Assembly (NCBI GenBank): GCA_003229305.1
Contig: QIDH01000063.1
Span: forward strand, 1 to 35,658
Length of the DNA: 35,658 bases
Direction: 5' to 3'
From: Acidimicrobiia bacterium
GTDB taxonomy: Bacteria > Actinomycetota > Acidimicrobiia > Spongiisociales > Spongiisociaceae
Part shown: positions 16,461 through 23,495 of the stretch, piece after piece
How positions within the stretch are numbered: position 1 is the stretch's first letter
Layout: the number at the start of each line of letters is the position of its first letter
Program-made: the position numbers and the translations under genes
The notes under the pieces: generated by a model
The model's input: the letters and a program-made list of their open reading frames with translations, nothing else
The model's database searches: none
What the model was told of the DNA's origin: nothing

Positions 16461-17297
16461 CTAGTCACCTTTTCGGGAAGAGCCCGCAGTTCTTTTCCGG
16501 CGTCGATTGCGGCCCGATAGCCGATCACGAAACGAATCAGGTTCGCCGAAGGCGTTGGCCAAACCATCGTCTGTCAGGTCGATCACACTGTTCGTCGGCT
16601 CGCCGCCCAGGACCACCTCCGAGCACTTTGTGCAAATTTCCGCGGATCTACCGGCAATGGTCCTGGGTGCCCAGACATGGGAACAGGGCGCATCTCGCCT
16701 CAGCCAACGGCGCAGACGGGGGAGAGATCGCAGGGACGCCTGTGGCTCTGTCCCGCCCTTGGGTTGGGGCCTCGGATCGATTGAGGCCCTGTTCAGACGG
16801 GTTCGGTCGCTACTCGACGCTGCGGCTCTGAGGAGGCTCGACATTGCTGTTCCATCCGGCTCTGACCAGTGGCTGCCTCGCAATCTGGTCGGCGGTATTT
16901 CCGAGCTGTGTACAGCTTCATACGGTGCGATTGCTTCGTCATGGCCTGCACCGCCGTTCCCTTCCAGATTCGATGATCCGTCGTCGGCTTCGGGTCGAAA
17001 CGCCCCACTCTGGTCTGGGGTGGCCGTGTAGTGGCTGGCACCCCTGACAGCCTCAAGGGCTGGGACGAACTCGAAGAGGAATCGGCTGGGGTGATGGGCG
17101 GAGAAAACAGCGACCTCGCCATCGAATGTGATCCTGAACCGCGGGGAGGATACTCCTGTGATTCTGACCAGATCGACAGGCCAGACGTGAAGTTTTTCGT
17201 CCGGCGTCATTACGACGACGTCTGTCCCTTCGAGTTTGATCACGACTTCGGGCCCATCGCCAGATGTCGTGCTCAGATGTCCGATGTAGGCCGCCAT
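16461..17297 (-). CDS. Uncharacterised protein B: paralogue of protein A
   Basis: This 278-residue protein has the same architecture as its downstream neighbour. The N-terminal domain (about 18-86) aligns through WPVDLVRI (PVETVDI in A) and FLFEFVPALEA (FTFDFLPAMEA in A). A long polar, low-complexity linker (about 90-195) follows, then a basic helix (RLRRWLRRD) and a Cys/His module with C205, H207, C222 and C225. The H-to-C spacing of 15 and the CxxC are identical in both proteins. The C-terminal 30 residues are strongly basic. That suggests nucleic-acid or acidic-surface binding, but this is inference. It lies in a minus-strand run after dodecin. Confidence 0.8.
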   Translation of the reverse strand: MAAYIGHLSTTSGDGPEVVIKLEGTDVVVMTPDEKLHVWPVDLVRITGVSSPRFRITFDGEVAVFSAHHPSRFLFEFVPALEAVRGASHYTATPDQSGAFRPEADDGSSNLEGNGGAGHDEAIAPYEAVHSSEIPPTRLRGSHWSEPDGTAMSSLLRAAASSSDRTRLNRASIDPRPQPKGGTEPQASLRSLPRLRRWLRRDAPCSHVWAPRTIAGRSAEICTKCSEVVLGGEPTNSVIDLTDDGLANAFGEPDSFRDRLSGRNRRRKRTAGSSRKGD

Positions 17298-17476
17298 CTC
17301 CCCACCAGATTCTGCGGACCTGCGTCCGCCCTCGTCTAGGGAGTCGGAAAATTCCGGGAGCTCGCCCTACCGGCCGCTCCTCCTGATTTCCCAGCACTCC
17401 ATTGAGTGCCGAAAGTACCACAATCGTTGCCATATCCGGGCTGGAAAATGCGTTGTGGCTCGATTTCTGGAAAGCG

Positions 17477-17701
17477 TTACGTCGATTCTTCACCGGGGCG
17501 AACGGCGAACGTCACGTCGACCGTGACCTCATAACCCGTTGGCACCCCAGCTGCGTCGACCGTGCCACCGATCTCGACGACCCTGAATGTAATCACCTGT
17601 TCAACGGTCTGGGCAGCTCGGCCCAAGACGGTGGTGATCGCGTCCTCGATCGTCGAGGCTCGCCCAGCCAGTCGCACTGTCTTGGTGATCGGGTTGACCA
17701 T
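17477..17701 (-). CDS. Dodecin-family flavin-binding protein
   Basis: Dodecins are 65-75-residue proteins that form hollow dodecamers storing FMN/riboflavin (or CoA in some). This 74-residue product has the family pattern: a first strand ITKTVRLAG, then STIEDAITTVLGRAAQTV (helix), then the strand FRVVEIGG, a turn with GxxTGYEV, and a last strand VTVDVTF. I chose ATG 17701 from the family start; the open frame extends over 700 nt further upstream only because it lies antisense to boxC. A TACGCT hexamer sits 6 nt before the ATG, so the transcript is probably leaderless. It is divergent from boxC, sharing an 81-nt spacer with the palindrome at 17754-17769. Confidence 0.85.
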   Translation of the reverse strand: MVNPITKTVRLAGRASTIEDAITTVLGRAAQTVEQVITFRVVEIGGTVDAAGVPTGYEVTVDVTFAVRPGEEST

Positions 17702-17753
17702 CCGCCAAGCGTACCGTGGTTGGACGGCCTTGCCGATGCTGGTTCGCAGCCCT

Positions 17754-17769
17754 GACTGACCGGTCAGTC
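17754..17769. promoter_or_regulatory. Perfect 16-bp palindrome, likely TetR-family operator
   Basis: GACTGACCGGTCAGTC reads the same on both strands. It abuts the predicted boxC -10 hexamer (17770-17775), so a bound repressor would block polymerase there. The size and symmetry fit TetR/FadR-type operators (B. subtilis FadR uses a similar 16-18-bp palindrome). A TetR gene is encoded at the end of this transcription unit, so autoregulation with benzoyl-CoA or a related thioester as inducer is a natural guess. It also lies 53 nt upstream of the divergent dodecin start. Confidence 0.75.
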
Positions 17770-17775
17770 TAGGCT
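17770..17775 (+). promoter_or_regulatory. Predicted -10 element of the box operon (leaderless)
   Basis: TAGGCT sits 7 nt before the GTG start of boxC. No Shine-Dalgarno is placed properly, so transcription would begin at or next to the start codon. I see no good -35 at 17-nt spacing; that region overlaps the palindrome and its left flank. Confidence 0.5.
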
Positions 17776-17782
17776 CCAGGTT

Positions 17783-19174
17783 GTGATCGATTTCCAGACT
17801 CACCCTGACCAGTACCGGCATTGGCGGTTGCGATTCGACGGCCGAGTGGCCTTCCTCGACATGGACGTGGACCCCGCTGGCGCCCTCAACGGCGACTACG
17901 AGTTGAAGCGAAACTCCTATGACCTTGGCGTAGACATCGAGCTGGCGGACGCGATCACCCGTCTCCGATTCGAACACCCTGAGGTCGGTGCTGTGGTGAT
18001 CGGCTCCCTCAAGGAGCGAGTGTTCTGTGCCGGCGCCAACATCGGAATGCTGGCCGGGGCCCCACATCCGCTGAAGGTCAACTTCTGCAAGTTCACCAAT
18101 GAGACCCGCAACACGATCGAGGACGCCACCGCCCACTCCGGACAGAGGTACCTGACGGCGATCAACGGGACAGCCGCTGGTGGTGGGTATGAGCTTGCGC
18201 TGGCCACCGATCACATCATGCTGGTAGACGACGGCAGTGCCTCGGTCTCCCTGCCAGAGATCCCATTGCTCGGGGTGTTGCCAGGCACCGGAGGCCTGAC
18301 CCGTCTGGTCGACAAACGTTTCGTGCGCAGGGACAGGGCGGATGTGTTCTGCACCATCGAGGAGGGCATCAAAGGCGAGCGAGCTCTCGATTGGGGCCTC
18401 GTCGACGAGTTGGTACCCCGCTCCACCTTCGCAGATGACGTTGCGGCCATGGCGGTCATAGCGGCAGCCGGAAGCGACCGTCCGCACGATCTGCCTGGGG
18501 TACCGCTCACACCGCTAGAACGGACTATCGGTGAAGACCGGCTCGACTACTCGACGGTGAGCGTGAGGATCGATCGGCCAAGGCAGATCGCAGAGATCGT
18601 CGTGCGAGGGCCAGAGGAGCCCGTTCCTTCGGACCCGGAAGATGCGGTCGGCCATGGCAGTGCCTGGTGGATGCTCAGGGCGGCCCGCGAGTTGGATGAC
18701 GCCATCCTGCATCTGCGGGTCAACGAACTCGAGATCGGGACGTGGACCGTTCGAACCGAAGGTTCGCTGGATGACGTCGAGGCGCACGACCGCTTCCTTC
18801 ATGACCACGGCGACCACTGGTTCGTGCGCGAGGTGGCCTTGTTGTGGCGGCGCGTGTTGAAACGCCTGGACGTGACTTCACGTTCGATCCTGGCCCTCAT
18901 CGAACCTGGCTCGTGTTTTGCGGGTGTGCTGGCCGAAATGGCGCTGGCCGCTGACCGCAGCTACATGTTCGAAGGCGCTCGGACGGGCTCGGAGCAGACT
19001 GCCGAGTTGGCCTTGACCTCTTCCAGCGCGGGGCCAATGCTGATGTCGAACGGGCTGAGCCGGTTGGCCACCCGATTCTGGGGTGATGATTCCGGCCGGT
19101 CGGCTGCGGATCGGGAACCGGCTGGGCGCGCCGGAGGCGATGACCGTTGGCCTGGTTACCGACGTTTTCGATGA
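17783..19174 (+). CDS. boxC: Benzoyl-CoA-dihydrodiol lyase BoxC, main frame (frameshifted)
   Basis: BoxC opens the ring of 2,3-epoxybenzoyl-CoA hydrolytically, giving an aliphatic semialdehyde CoA thioester plus formate. It has a crotonase fold at the N-terminus. The sequence follows known BoxC closely: VDFQTHPxQYRHWxLRFDG-like N-terminus, NSYDLGVDIEL, the oxyanion segment FCAGANI, KVNFCKFTNETRN, NGTAAGGGYELAL and LLGVLPGTGGLTRL. Homology runs to about codon 435 (RLATRFWGDD, ending at 19090). The remaining 29 codons of this frame are Arg/Gly-rich and unrelated. The rest of BoxC continues at once in the +1 frame (next entry). Removing one T at 19090-19091 restores a 545-residue protein. It may be a sequencing indel or a true mutation. 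Confidence 0.88.
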   Translation: MIDFQTHPDQYRHWRLRFDGRVAFLDMDVDPAGALNGDYELKRNSYDLGVDIELADAITRLRFEHPEVGAVVIGSLKERVFCAGANIGMLAGAPHPLKVNFCKFTNETRNTIEDATAHSGQRYLTAINGTAAGGGYELALATDHIMLVDDGSASVSLPEIPLLGVLPGTGGLTRLVDKRFVRRDRADVFCTIEEGIKGERALDWGLVDELVPRSTFADDVAAMAVIAAAGSDRPHDLPGVPLTPLERTIGEDRLDYSTVSVRIDRPRQIAEIVVRGPEEPVPSDPEDAVGHGSAWWMLRAARELDDAILHLRVNELEIGTWTVRTEGSLDDVEAHDRFLHDHGDHWFVREVALLWRRVLKRLDVTSRSILALIEPGSCFAGVLAEMALAADRSYMFEGARTGSEQTAELALTSSSAGPMLMSNGLSRLATRFWGDDSGRSAADREPAGRAGGDDRWPGYRRFR

Positions 19175-19421
19175 CATCGACTGGGACGACGAGCTGCGGA
19201 TCATCATCGAGGAACGGGTTTCGTTCAGTCCTGACGGGCTGACCGGCATGGAGGCCAACCTGCGTTTTCCTGGTCCCGAGACCCTCGAGACGAAGATATT
19301 CGGTCGGCTGACCGCCTGGCAGAACTGGGTTTTTCAGCGACCGAACGCATCGGGTGAGACCGGTGCACTTCGCCGGTACGGCACCGGTCTGCGTCCGGAG
19401 TACGACAAGAGGAGAGTGTGA
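19083..19421 (+). CDS. boxC: BoxC C-terminal part, in the shifted frame
   Basis: This frame encodes the conserved C-terminal 110 residues of BoxC: GLVTDVFDDIDWDDELRI, a block near IEERVSFSPDGLTGMEANL, FPGPETLETKIFGRL and TAWQNWVFQRPNA, ending in RRV as in the known enzymes. Family homology starts at about 19091 (PAGRLRIGNRLG); the GTG at 19083 is just the nearest start in frame and is unlikely to be used. It ends in TGA overlapping the boxB ATG (TGATG), the spacing expected of an intact boxC-boxB pair. That argues the shift is either recent or an artefact. Confidence 0.75.
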   Translation: MMIPAGRLRIGNRLGAPEAMTVGLVTDVFDDIDWDDELRIIIEERVSFSPDGLTGMEANLRFPGPETLETKIFGRLTAWQNWVFQRPNASGETGALRRYGTGLRPEYDKRRV

Positions 19422-20863
19422 TGACGTCCCAGAAGGTCGACTACGACGCCTTGATCCCCAACAACGTGGGACTGGCGGACGATCCCAAGTTGCAGCGAGC
19501 CCTCGAAGAATGGCACCCCGGCTACATCGACTGGTGGATGTCGATGGGCCCAGACGGATTCCAGATGGCAGACGTATACCTGCGCACCGCGATCAGCGTC
19601 GAGAACGAGGGTTGGGCGAAGTTCGACTTCGTGAAGATGCCGGAGTACCGATGGGGCATCCTGCTGGCCCCCGCCGTCGACGGACGGACGATCCCGTGTG
19701 GGGCACACGTCGGCGAGCCTGCCTGGCAGGAGGTGCCTGGCGAATACCGGGCGATGCTGCGGCGTCTGATCGTCATCCAGGGCGACACCGAGCCTGCCTC
19801 GGTCGAACAGCAAAGATTCCTAGGGGCAACTGCGCCTTCGCTCTACGACATGCGCAACCTGTTCCAGGTGAACGTCGAGGAGGGTCGGCATCTTTGGGCG
19901 ATGGTCTACCTGCTCCAGAAATACTTTGGCCGTGACGGTCGGGAAGAAGCCCACGAGCTCCTTCGACGCCAATCAGGCAGCGAGGAGCGACCCCGCATGC
20001 TTGGCGCCTTCAACGAGGAGACTCCTGACTGGCTGTCGTTTTTCATGTTCACCTACTTCACCGACCGGGACGGCAAGATGCAATTGGAGGCCCTCGCCCA
20101 GTCTGGTTTCGATCCGCTCAGCCGAACCTGTCGGTTCATGCTCGCCGAAGAGGCTCACCACATGTTTGTGGGATACACCGGTGTGCGCAGGGTGGTCAAG
20201 GCGACCGTCGAGGCGATGGTGGCGGCCGGAATCGACGACCCGTCCGATATCGAGGCTGTCAGGGCTCTAGGGGTGATCGACCTGCCGACCATCCAGCGCA
20301 AGACCAACCTGCACTTTTCATTGACACTGGATTTGTTCGGCTCCGAGGAATCGACCAACGCCGCAAATTTCTTCAACGCCGGCATCAAGGGCCGCTACCA
20401 CGAGGACAAACTCGATGACGATCACCAGTTGGCCGGCGACACCTACCCGGTTAGCAAACTGGTCGACGGAGCTCTGGTCAGCGTCGAGGTGCCTGCCCTG
20501 AACGCGCTCAACGCTCGGCTGCGCGACGATTTCATCGACGATTGCCAGGGAGGCGTGACTCGCTGGAATCGGGTCATCGCAGACGCGGGCTTCGACTTCG
20601 CAATCCGTCTGCCTCACCCTGCCTTCAATCGCAAGATCGGTGAGTTCTCCGGTATCGAGGTATCACCGGAAGGTGAGTTGCTGGCCCAAGCCGACTGGGA
20701 CGCCAGACGAGACGAGTGGCTTCCGACCGCGGCGGACCGAGCCCACATAGAGAGCCTGATGCAATCGGAGTTCCGCCCTGGTGAATTCGCCGGTTGGATC
20801 GCCCCACCCTCCAAGGGGATCAAAGGTCAGCCAGAGGACTTCCTATACGTGAAGCTGCCGTGA
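19421..20863 (+). CDS. boxB: Benzoyl-CoA 2,3-epoxidase oxygenase component BoxB
   Basis: BoxB is the diiron oxygenase that converts benzoyl-CoA to its 2,3-epoxide using O2 and electrons from BoxA. The 480 residues match the family length. All six expected diiron ligands are visible: E124, E154 and H157 (EEGRHLW), D215, E244 and H247 (EEAHHM), at a constant offset of four from my recollection of the characterised enzyme. Other family blocks are PNNVGL, DVYLRTA, QGDTEPASVEQQR and DWLSFFMFTYFTDRDGK. ATG 19421 is preferred over GTG 19418, because GGAG lies 6 nt from the ATG and only 3 from the GTG. The reductase BoxA is not encoded nearby. Confidence 0.96.
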   Translation: MTSQKVDYDALIPNNVGLADDPKLQRALEEWHPGYIDWWMSMGPDGFQMADVYLRTAISVENEGWAKFDFVKMPEYRWGILLAPAVDGRTIPCGAHVGEPAWQEVPGEYRAMLRRLIVIQGDTEPASVEQQRFLGATAPSLYDMRNLFQVNVEEGRHLWAMVYLLQKYFGRDGREEAHELLRRQSGSEERPRMLGAFNEETPDWLSFFMFTYFTDRDGKMQLEALAQSGFDPLSRTCRFMLAEEAHHMFVGYTGVRRVVKATVEAMVAAGIDDPSDIEAVRALGVIDLPTIQRKTNLHFSLTLDLFGSEESTNAANFFNAGIKGRYHEDKLDDDHQLAGDTYPVSKLVDGALVSVEVPALNALNARLRDDFIDDCQGGVTRWNRVIADAGFDFAIRLPHPAFNRKIGEFSGIEVSPEGELLAQADWDARRDEWLPTAADRAHIESLMQSEFRPGEFAGWIAPPSKGIKGQPEDFLYVKLP

Positions 20864-21483
20864 CGAGCGCGGCGACCGTCTCGACTTCGGCGGAGGAGCG
20901 TCGCAGTGAGCTCCTGCGGGCCGCCTACCTGGTGATGGCCAGGGACGGAGTGCACCGGACGCCTTTGGCCAGGGTCGCGGAGGAGGCCGGTGTGTCGAAG
21001 GGTCTGCTGCTTTACCACTTCCAGAGCAAGGACGCTCTGGTGCTCAAGACCCTCGAGTGGGTCCTCGACACGACCGCCTCCCGTATCCGCCAGGCACTAG
21101 CCGAGAGTTCGGAAAGGTCGGCCGCGATATCGGTGGTCGTCGACGCCGTCTGGGTCGGCCCTGACCAGAACCGAGATTTCTTCAGGTTCTATCTCGATGG
21201 CCTCGAACACCAGACCCGTTCGCCCCAATTCGAAGAACTGGGAGACCTGGCTAGGACGATCATCAACGGCCTGTACCGCGAGGTGATCGAATCGTCGACG
21301 ACCCTGTCTGGCGCAGATTCCGAGGCCGCCACCACCACGATGCGGGCGATCATTGAGGGTTTCTTCCTGCAATGGCTCCAAACGCACAACTGGAAGACGA
21401 ACCACCAGCGCTATCGGGACAGATGCCTGCTCGCGGTCAGCTCAATGCTCGCACTGAGTGCTGGTCGAATCAGCGACAGGTAG
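20860..21483 (+). CDS. TetR/AcrR-family transcriptional regulator
   Basis: This is a 207-residue TetR-type repressor. The N-terminal helix-turn-helix (about 15-60) contains LLRAAYLVMARDG, TPLARVAEEAGVSKGLLLYHF and KDAL, all typical. The C-terminal ligand domain resembles the BetI/FadR-like group (a GFFLQWL segment near the end). GTG 20860 overlaps the boxB stop as GTGA; an earlier in-frame start would only re-read boxB. Its place at the end of the box unit, with a palindrome at the unit's promoter, makes it the likely local repressor. The ligand is probably a CoA thioester (inference). Confidence 0.92.
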   Translation: MTSAATVSTSAEERRSELLRAAYLVMARDGVHRTPLARVAEEAGVSKGLLLYHFQSKDALVLKTLEWVLDTTASRIRQALAESSERSAAISVVVDAVWVGPDQNRDFFRFYLDGLEHQTRSPQFEELGDLARTIINGLYREVIESSTTLSGADSEAATTTMRAIIEGFFLQWLQTHNWKTNHQRYRDRCLLAVSSMLALSAGRISDR

Positions 21484-21490
21484 TCGCTGC

Positions 21491-23011
21491 TCAGCGTAGT
21501 TTGAAGCGTTGGATCTTGCCGGTGGCGGTGCGGGGGAAGTCCGTTACGAATTCGACAACGTGGGGGTACTGGTAGCGCTGAAGGGCTGCCTTGCACCATC
21601 CTTGGAGTTCGCCGACCAGCTCCTCGGTCTCTGCGACCTCGCCGAGGATCACCGTTGCTTTGATGCGTGAGCGGTTGTCGATGTCGACGGCCACCACCGC
21701 CGCCTCTCTGACCGACTCGTGCTCCATCAGGCGGTTTTCGATCTCGATCGGGCTGACCCAGAGGCCGCCGATCTTCATCATGTCGTCGACCCGGCCCTCG
21801 TAGGTGTAGTAGCCGTCTGCGTCCTGGTGGTAACGGTCGCCTGACAGGAACCAGTCCCCACGGATCTTGTCCCGGGTGCGATCTGGCTGGTTCCAGTAGG
21901 TGGAGAGGGCGCTGGGGCCACTTACCCACATTTCGCCTGATTCGCCCGGCTTGCACAACTCGCCTTCCGGATCTCGGATTTCCACCTCGTAGCCGTCGAC
22001 CGGTATGCCTGAGGTGCCCGGCTTCACTGCCCCAGCCCGGTTCGAGCAGTAGATGTGGAGCATCTCGGTCGATCCGATGCCGTCGAGGATCTCGATGCCG
22101 GTGCGGTCGTGAAACTGTCGCCAGATCTCGGGCGGTAGGGCTTCGGCGGCCGATATCGCCAACCGGACGCTCGACCAGTCGACGTCATCGAACGTTGGGT
22201 CCGCCAGCATCGCGTTGTACAGCGCTGGAACGCAGAAGAAGAGGGAAGGCCGATGCCTCGTGACTCTCTCGAGGAGGCGGTCTGAAGATGGGCGGCCGGT
22301 CAGATAGATCGATATGGCGCCCGTTGCCATTGGGAAGCTGAGGTTGTTGCCGAGCCCGTACGCGTGGAACATCTTCGTGCTGGAGAACACCGTGTCGCTG
22401 TCGTTGATGCCGAGTACCGGCCTTGCATAGGAATCGACGGTTGCCCCGACATCCGAGTGCCGATGGACCACACCCTTGGGTGGTCCGGTCGACCCTGACG
22501 AATACAGCCAGAACGCCATGTCATCCGATTGAGTCGGCACCGGTGCCAGCTCGCCAACATCTGTCGCCATCCACTCGTCGAGTGAATGGGCACTGTCCGG
22601 TGCAGGGCCGTTGGCGACGATCGGTTGAACATCGGGCCTGACGGCCATCTGCGGTCCGACCGCCGATAGGAACGGGCTGTCGACGATGGCTGCCACCGCG
22701 GACGAATCGTCCATGAAGTACCCGAAATCGTCCGGCTTCAGCAAGAAGTTGGCCGGTACGGGCACCGCCCCGATCCGCATGGCCCCTAGAAAGGCAGCCG
22801 GAAACGCTGGTGTGTCGTCCAAAACCAGCAAGACACGATCCTCCCGGCCAACGCCTGCCTCGGCGAGCCCGGCCGCCACCCCGCACACTGTCCGGTACAG
22901 CTCGTTGGCGGTCCAAGGCCGGTCATCTGACGTGATCAGAACCGTTTTGTCACCGTCTCCGCCATCGAGCCAACCATCGATCAGCGTGCTCGCATTAGGA
23001 CCGCTCTGCAT
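21491..23011 (-). CDS. Benzoate-CoA ligase-type acyl-CoA synthetase
   Basis: This ANL-superfamily AMP-forming ligase (506 aa) presumably activates benzoate or a close analogue to its CoA thioester, feeding BoxB. Visible motifs are YSSGSTGPPKGVVHRH (P-loop), ILDGIGSTEMLHIY, which is the pattern of the benzoate-CoA ligase group, the GDRYHQDADGYYTYEGRVDDMM hinge region, and the catalytic C-terminal Lys (K499 in TATGKIQRF). The C-terminus sits 7 nt from the TetR gene on the opposite strand. It begins 1 nt after the NUDIX gene, so it belongs to the gpsA-NUDIX-ligase unit and not to the boxC promoter. Close alternatives are 3- or 4-hydroxybenzoate ligases. Confidence 0.88.
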   Translation of the reverse strand: MQSGPNASTLIDGWLDGGDGDKTVLITSDDRPWTANELYRTVCGVAAGLAEAGVGREDRVLLVLDDTPAFPAAFLGAMRIGAVPVPANFLLKPDDFGYFMDDSSAVAAIVDSPFLSAVGPQMAVRPDVQPIVANGPAPDSAHSLDEWMATDVGELAPVPTQSDDMAFWLYSSGSTGPPKGVVHRHSDVGATVDSYARPVLGINDSDTVFSSTKMFHAYGLGNNLSFPMATGAISIYLTGRPSSDRLLERVTRHRPSLFFCVPALYNAMLADPTFDDVDWSSVRLAISAAEALPPEIWRQFHDRTGIEILDGIGSTEMLHIYCSNRAGAVKPGTSGIPVDGYEVEIRDPEGELCKPGESGEMWVSGPSALSTYWNQPDRTRDKIRGDWFLSGDRYHQDADGYYTYEGRVDDMMKIGGLWVSPIEIENRLMEHESVREAAVVAVDIDNRSRIKATVILGEVAETEELVGELQGWCKAALQRYQYPHVVEFVTDFPRTATGKIQRFKLR

Positions 23012-23012
23012 C

Positions 23013-23495
23013 TCAGTTCACTGCTCCCAGATAGGTCGCCTCGCGGGTTTGCGATCTCACGGCTTCTACCAACTGGGTGCGCATAGCCTGGGGGTAGAAG
23101 CGGTCGGTGGGTAGGTCATCGAGTTTGAGCCAGGCGAATCCGATTTGCAGACCATCAGGCACCCTCGGGGCACCTGGCCGGTCGCCGTTCACGACGGTGG
23201 CGCGGAACATCAACTCCACCTGGTGGGTGTCTGCGCCGAGGTCGACGAACTCGTGGTTCCAGGAGATGTAGTCGCGGACGAAGAGCAGCGGGCCTGCTTC
23301 GACCCGGCAGCCGATTTCTTCCAGACACTCACGTTCGAGAGCGTCGGTGACCGTCTCGCCGATCTCCTGGCCGCCTCCTGGCAGGTAGAAAAAATCGCCA
23401 TCATCGTCCCGGCAGTGGATCGTCAGCAGCGAGTCATCTTCGACGATGATCGCTTTGGCGGAGATGCGAAACCGGGCGTCAGAGGGAGATTCCAT
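23013..23495 (-). CDS. NUDIX hydrolase
   Basis: This is a 160-residue NUDIX-superfamily hydrolase of a nucleoside-diphosphate-linked substrate. The Nudix box GX5EX7REUXEEXGU is complete at residues 41-63, with G41, E47, R55, E56, E59, E60 and G62. The aliphatic position after RE is Cys. ATG 23495 has GGAGG just upstream; an earlier GTG (23516) would lengthen the overlap with gpsA to 38 nt and is less likely. The overlap at 23495 is 17 nt. No feature indicates which nucleotide is cleaved. Confidence 0.9.
   Translation of the reverse strand: MESPSDARFRISAKAIIVEDDSLLTIHCRDDDGDFFYLPGGGQEIGETVTDALERECLEEIGCRVEAGPLLFVRDYISWNHEFVDLGADTHQVELMFRATVVNGDRPGAPRVPDGLQIGFAWLKLDDLPTDRFYPQAMRTQLVEAVRSQTREATYLGAVN

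Noticed and set aside
17702-18487. Long minus-strand frame extending dodecin to 336 residues
   Set aside because: It is antisense to well-conserved boxC codons, and only the last 74 residues match a family.
19076-19100. Programmed ribosomal frameshift in boxC
   Set aside because: There is no slippery heptamer, no stimulatory structure, and no known case in this family. A single-base insertion is simpler.
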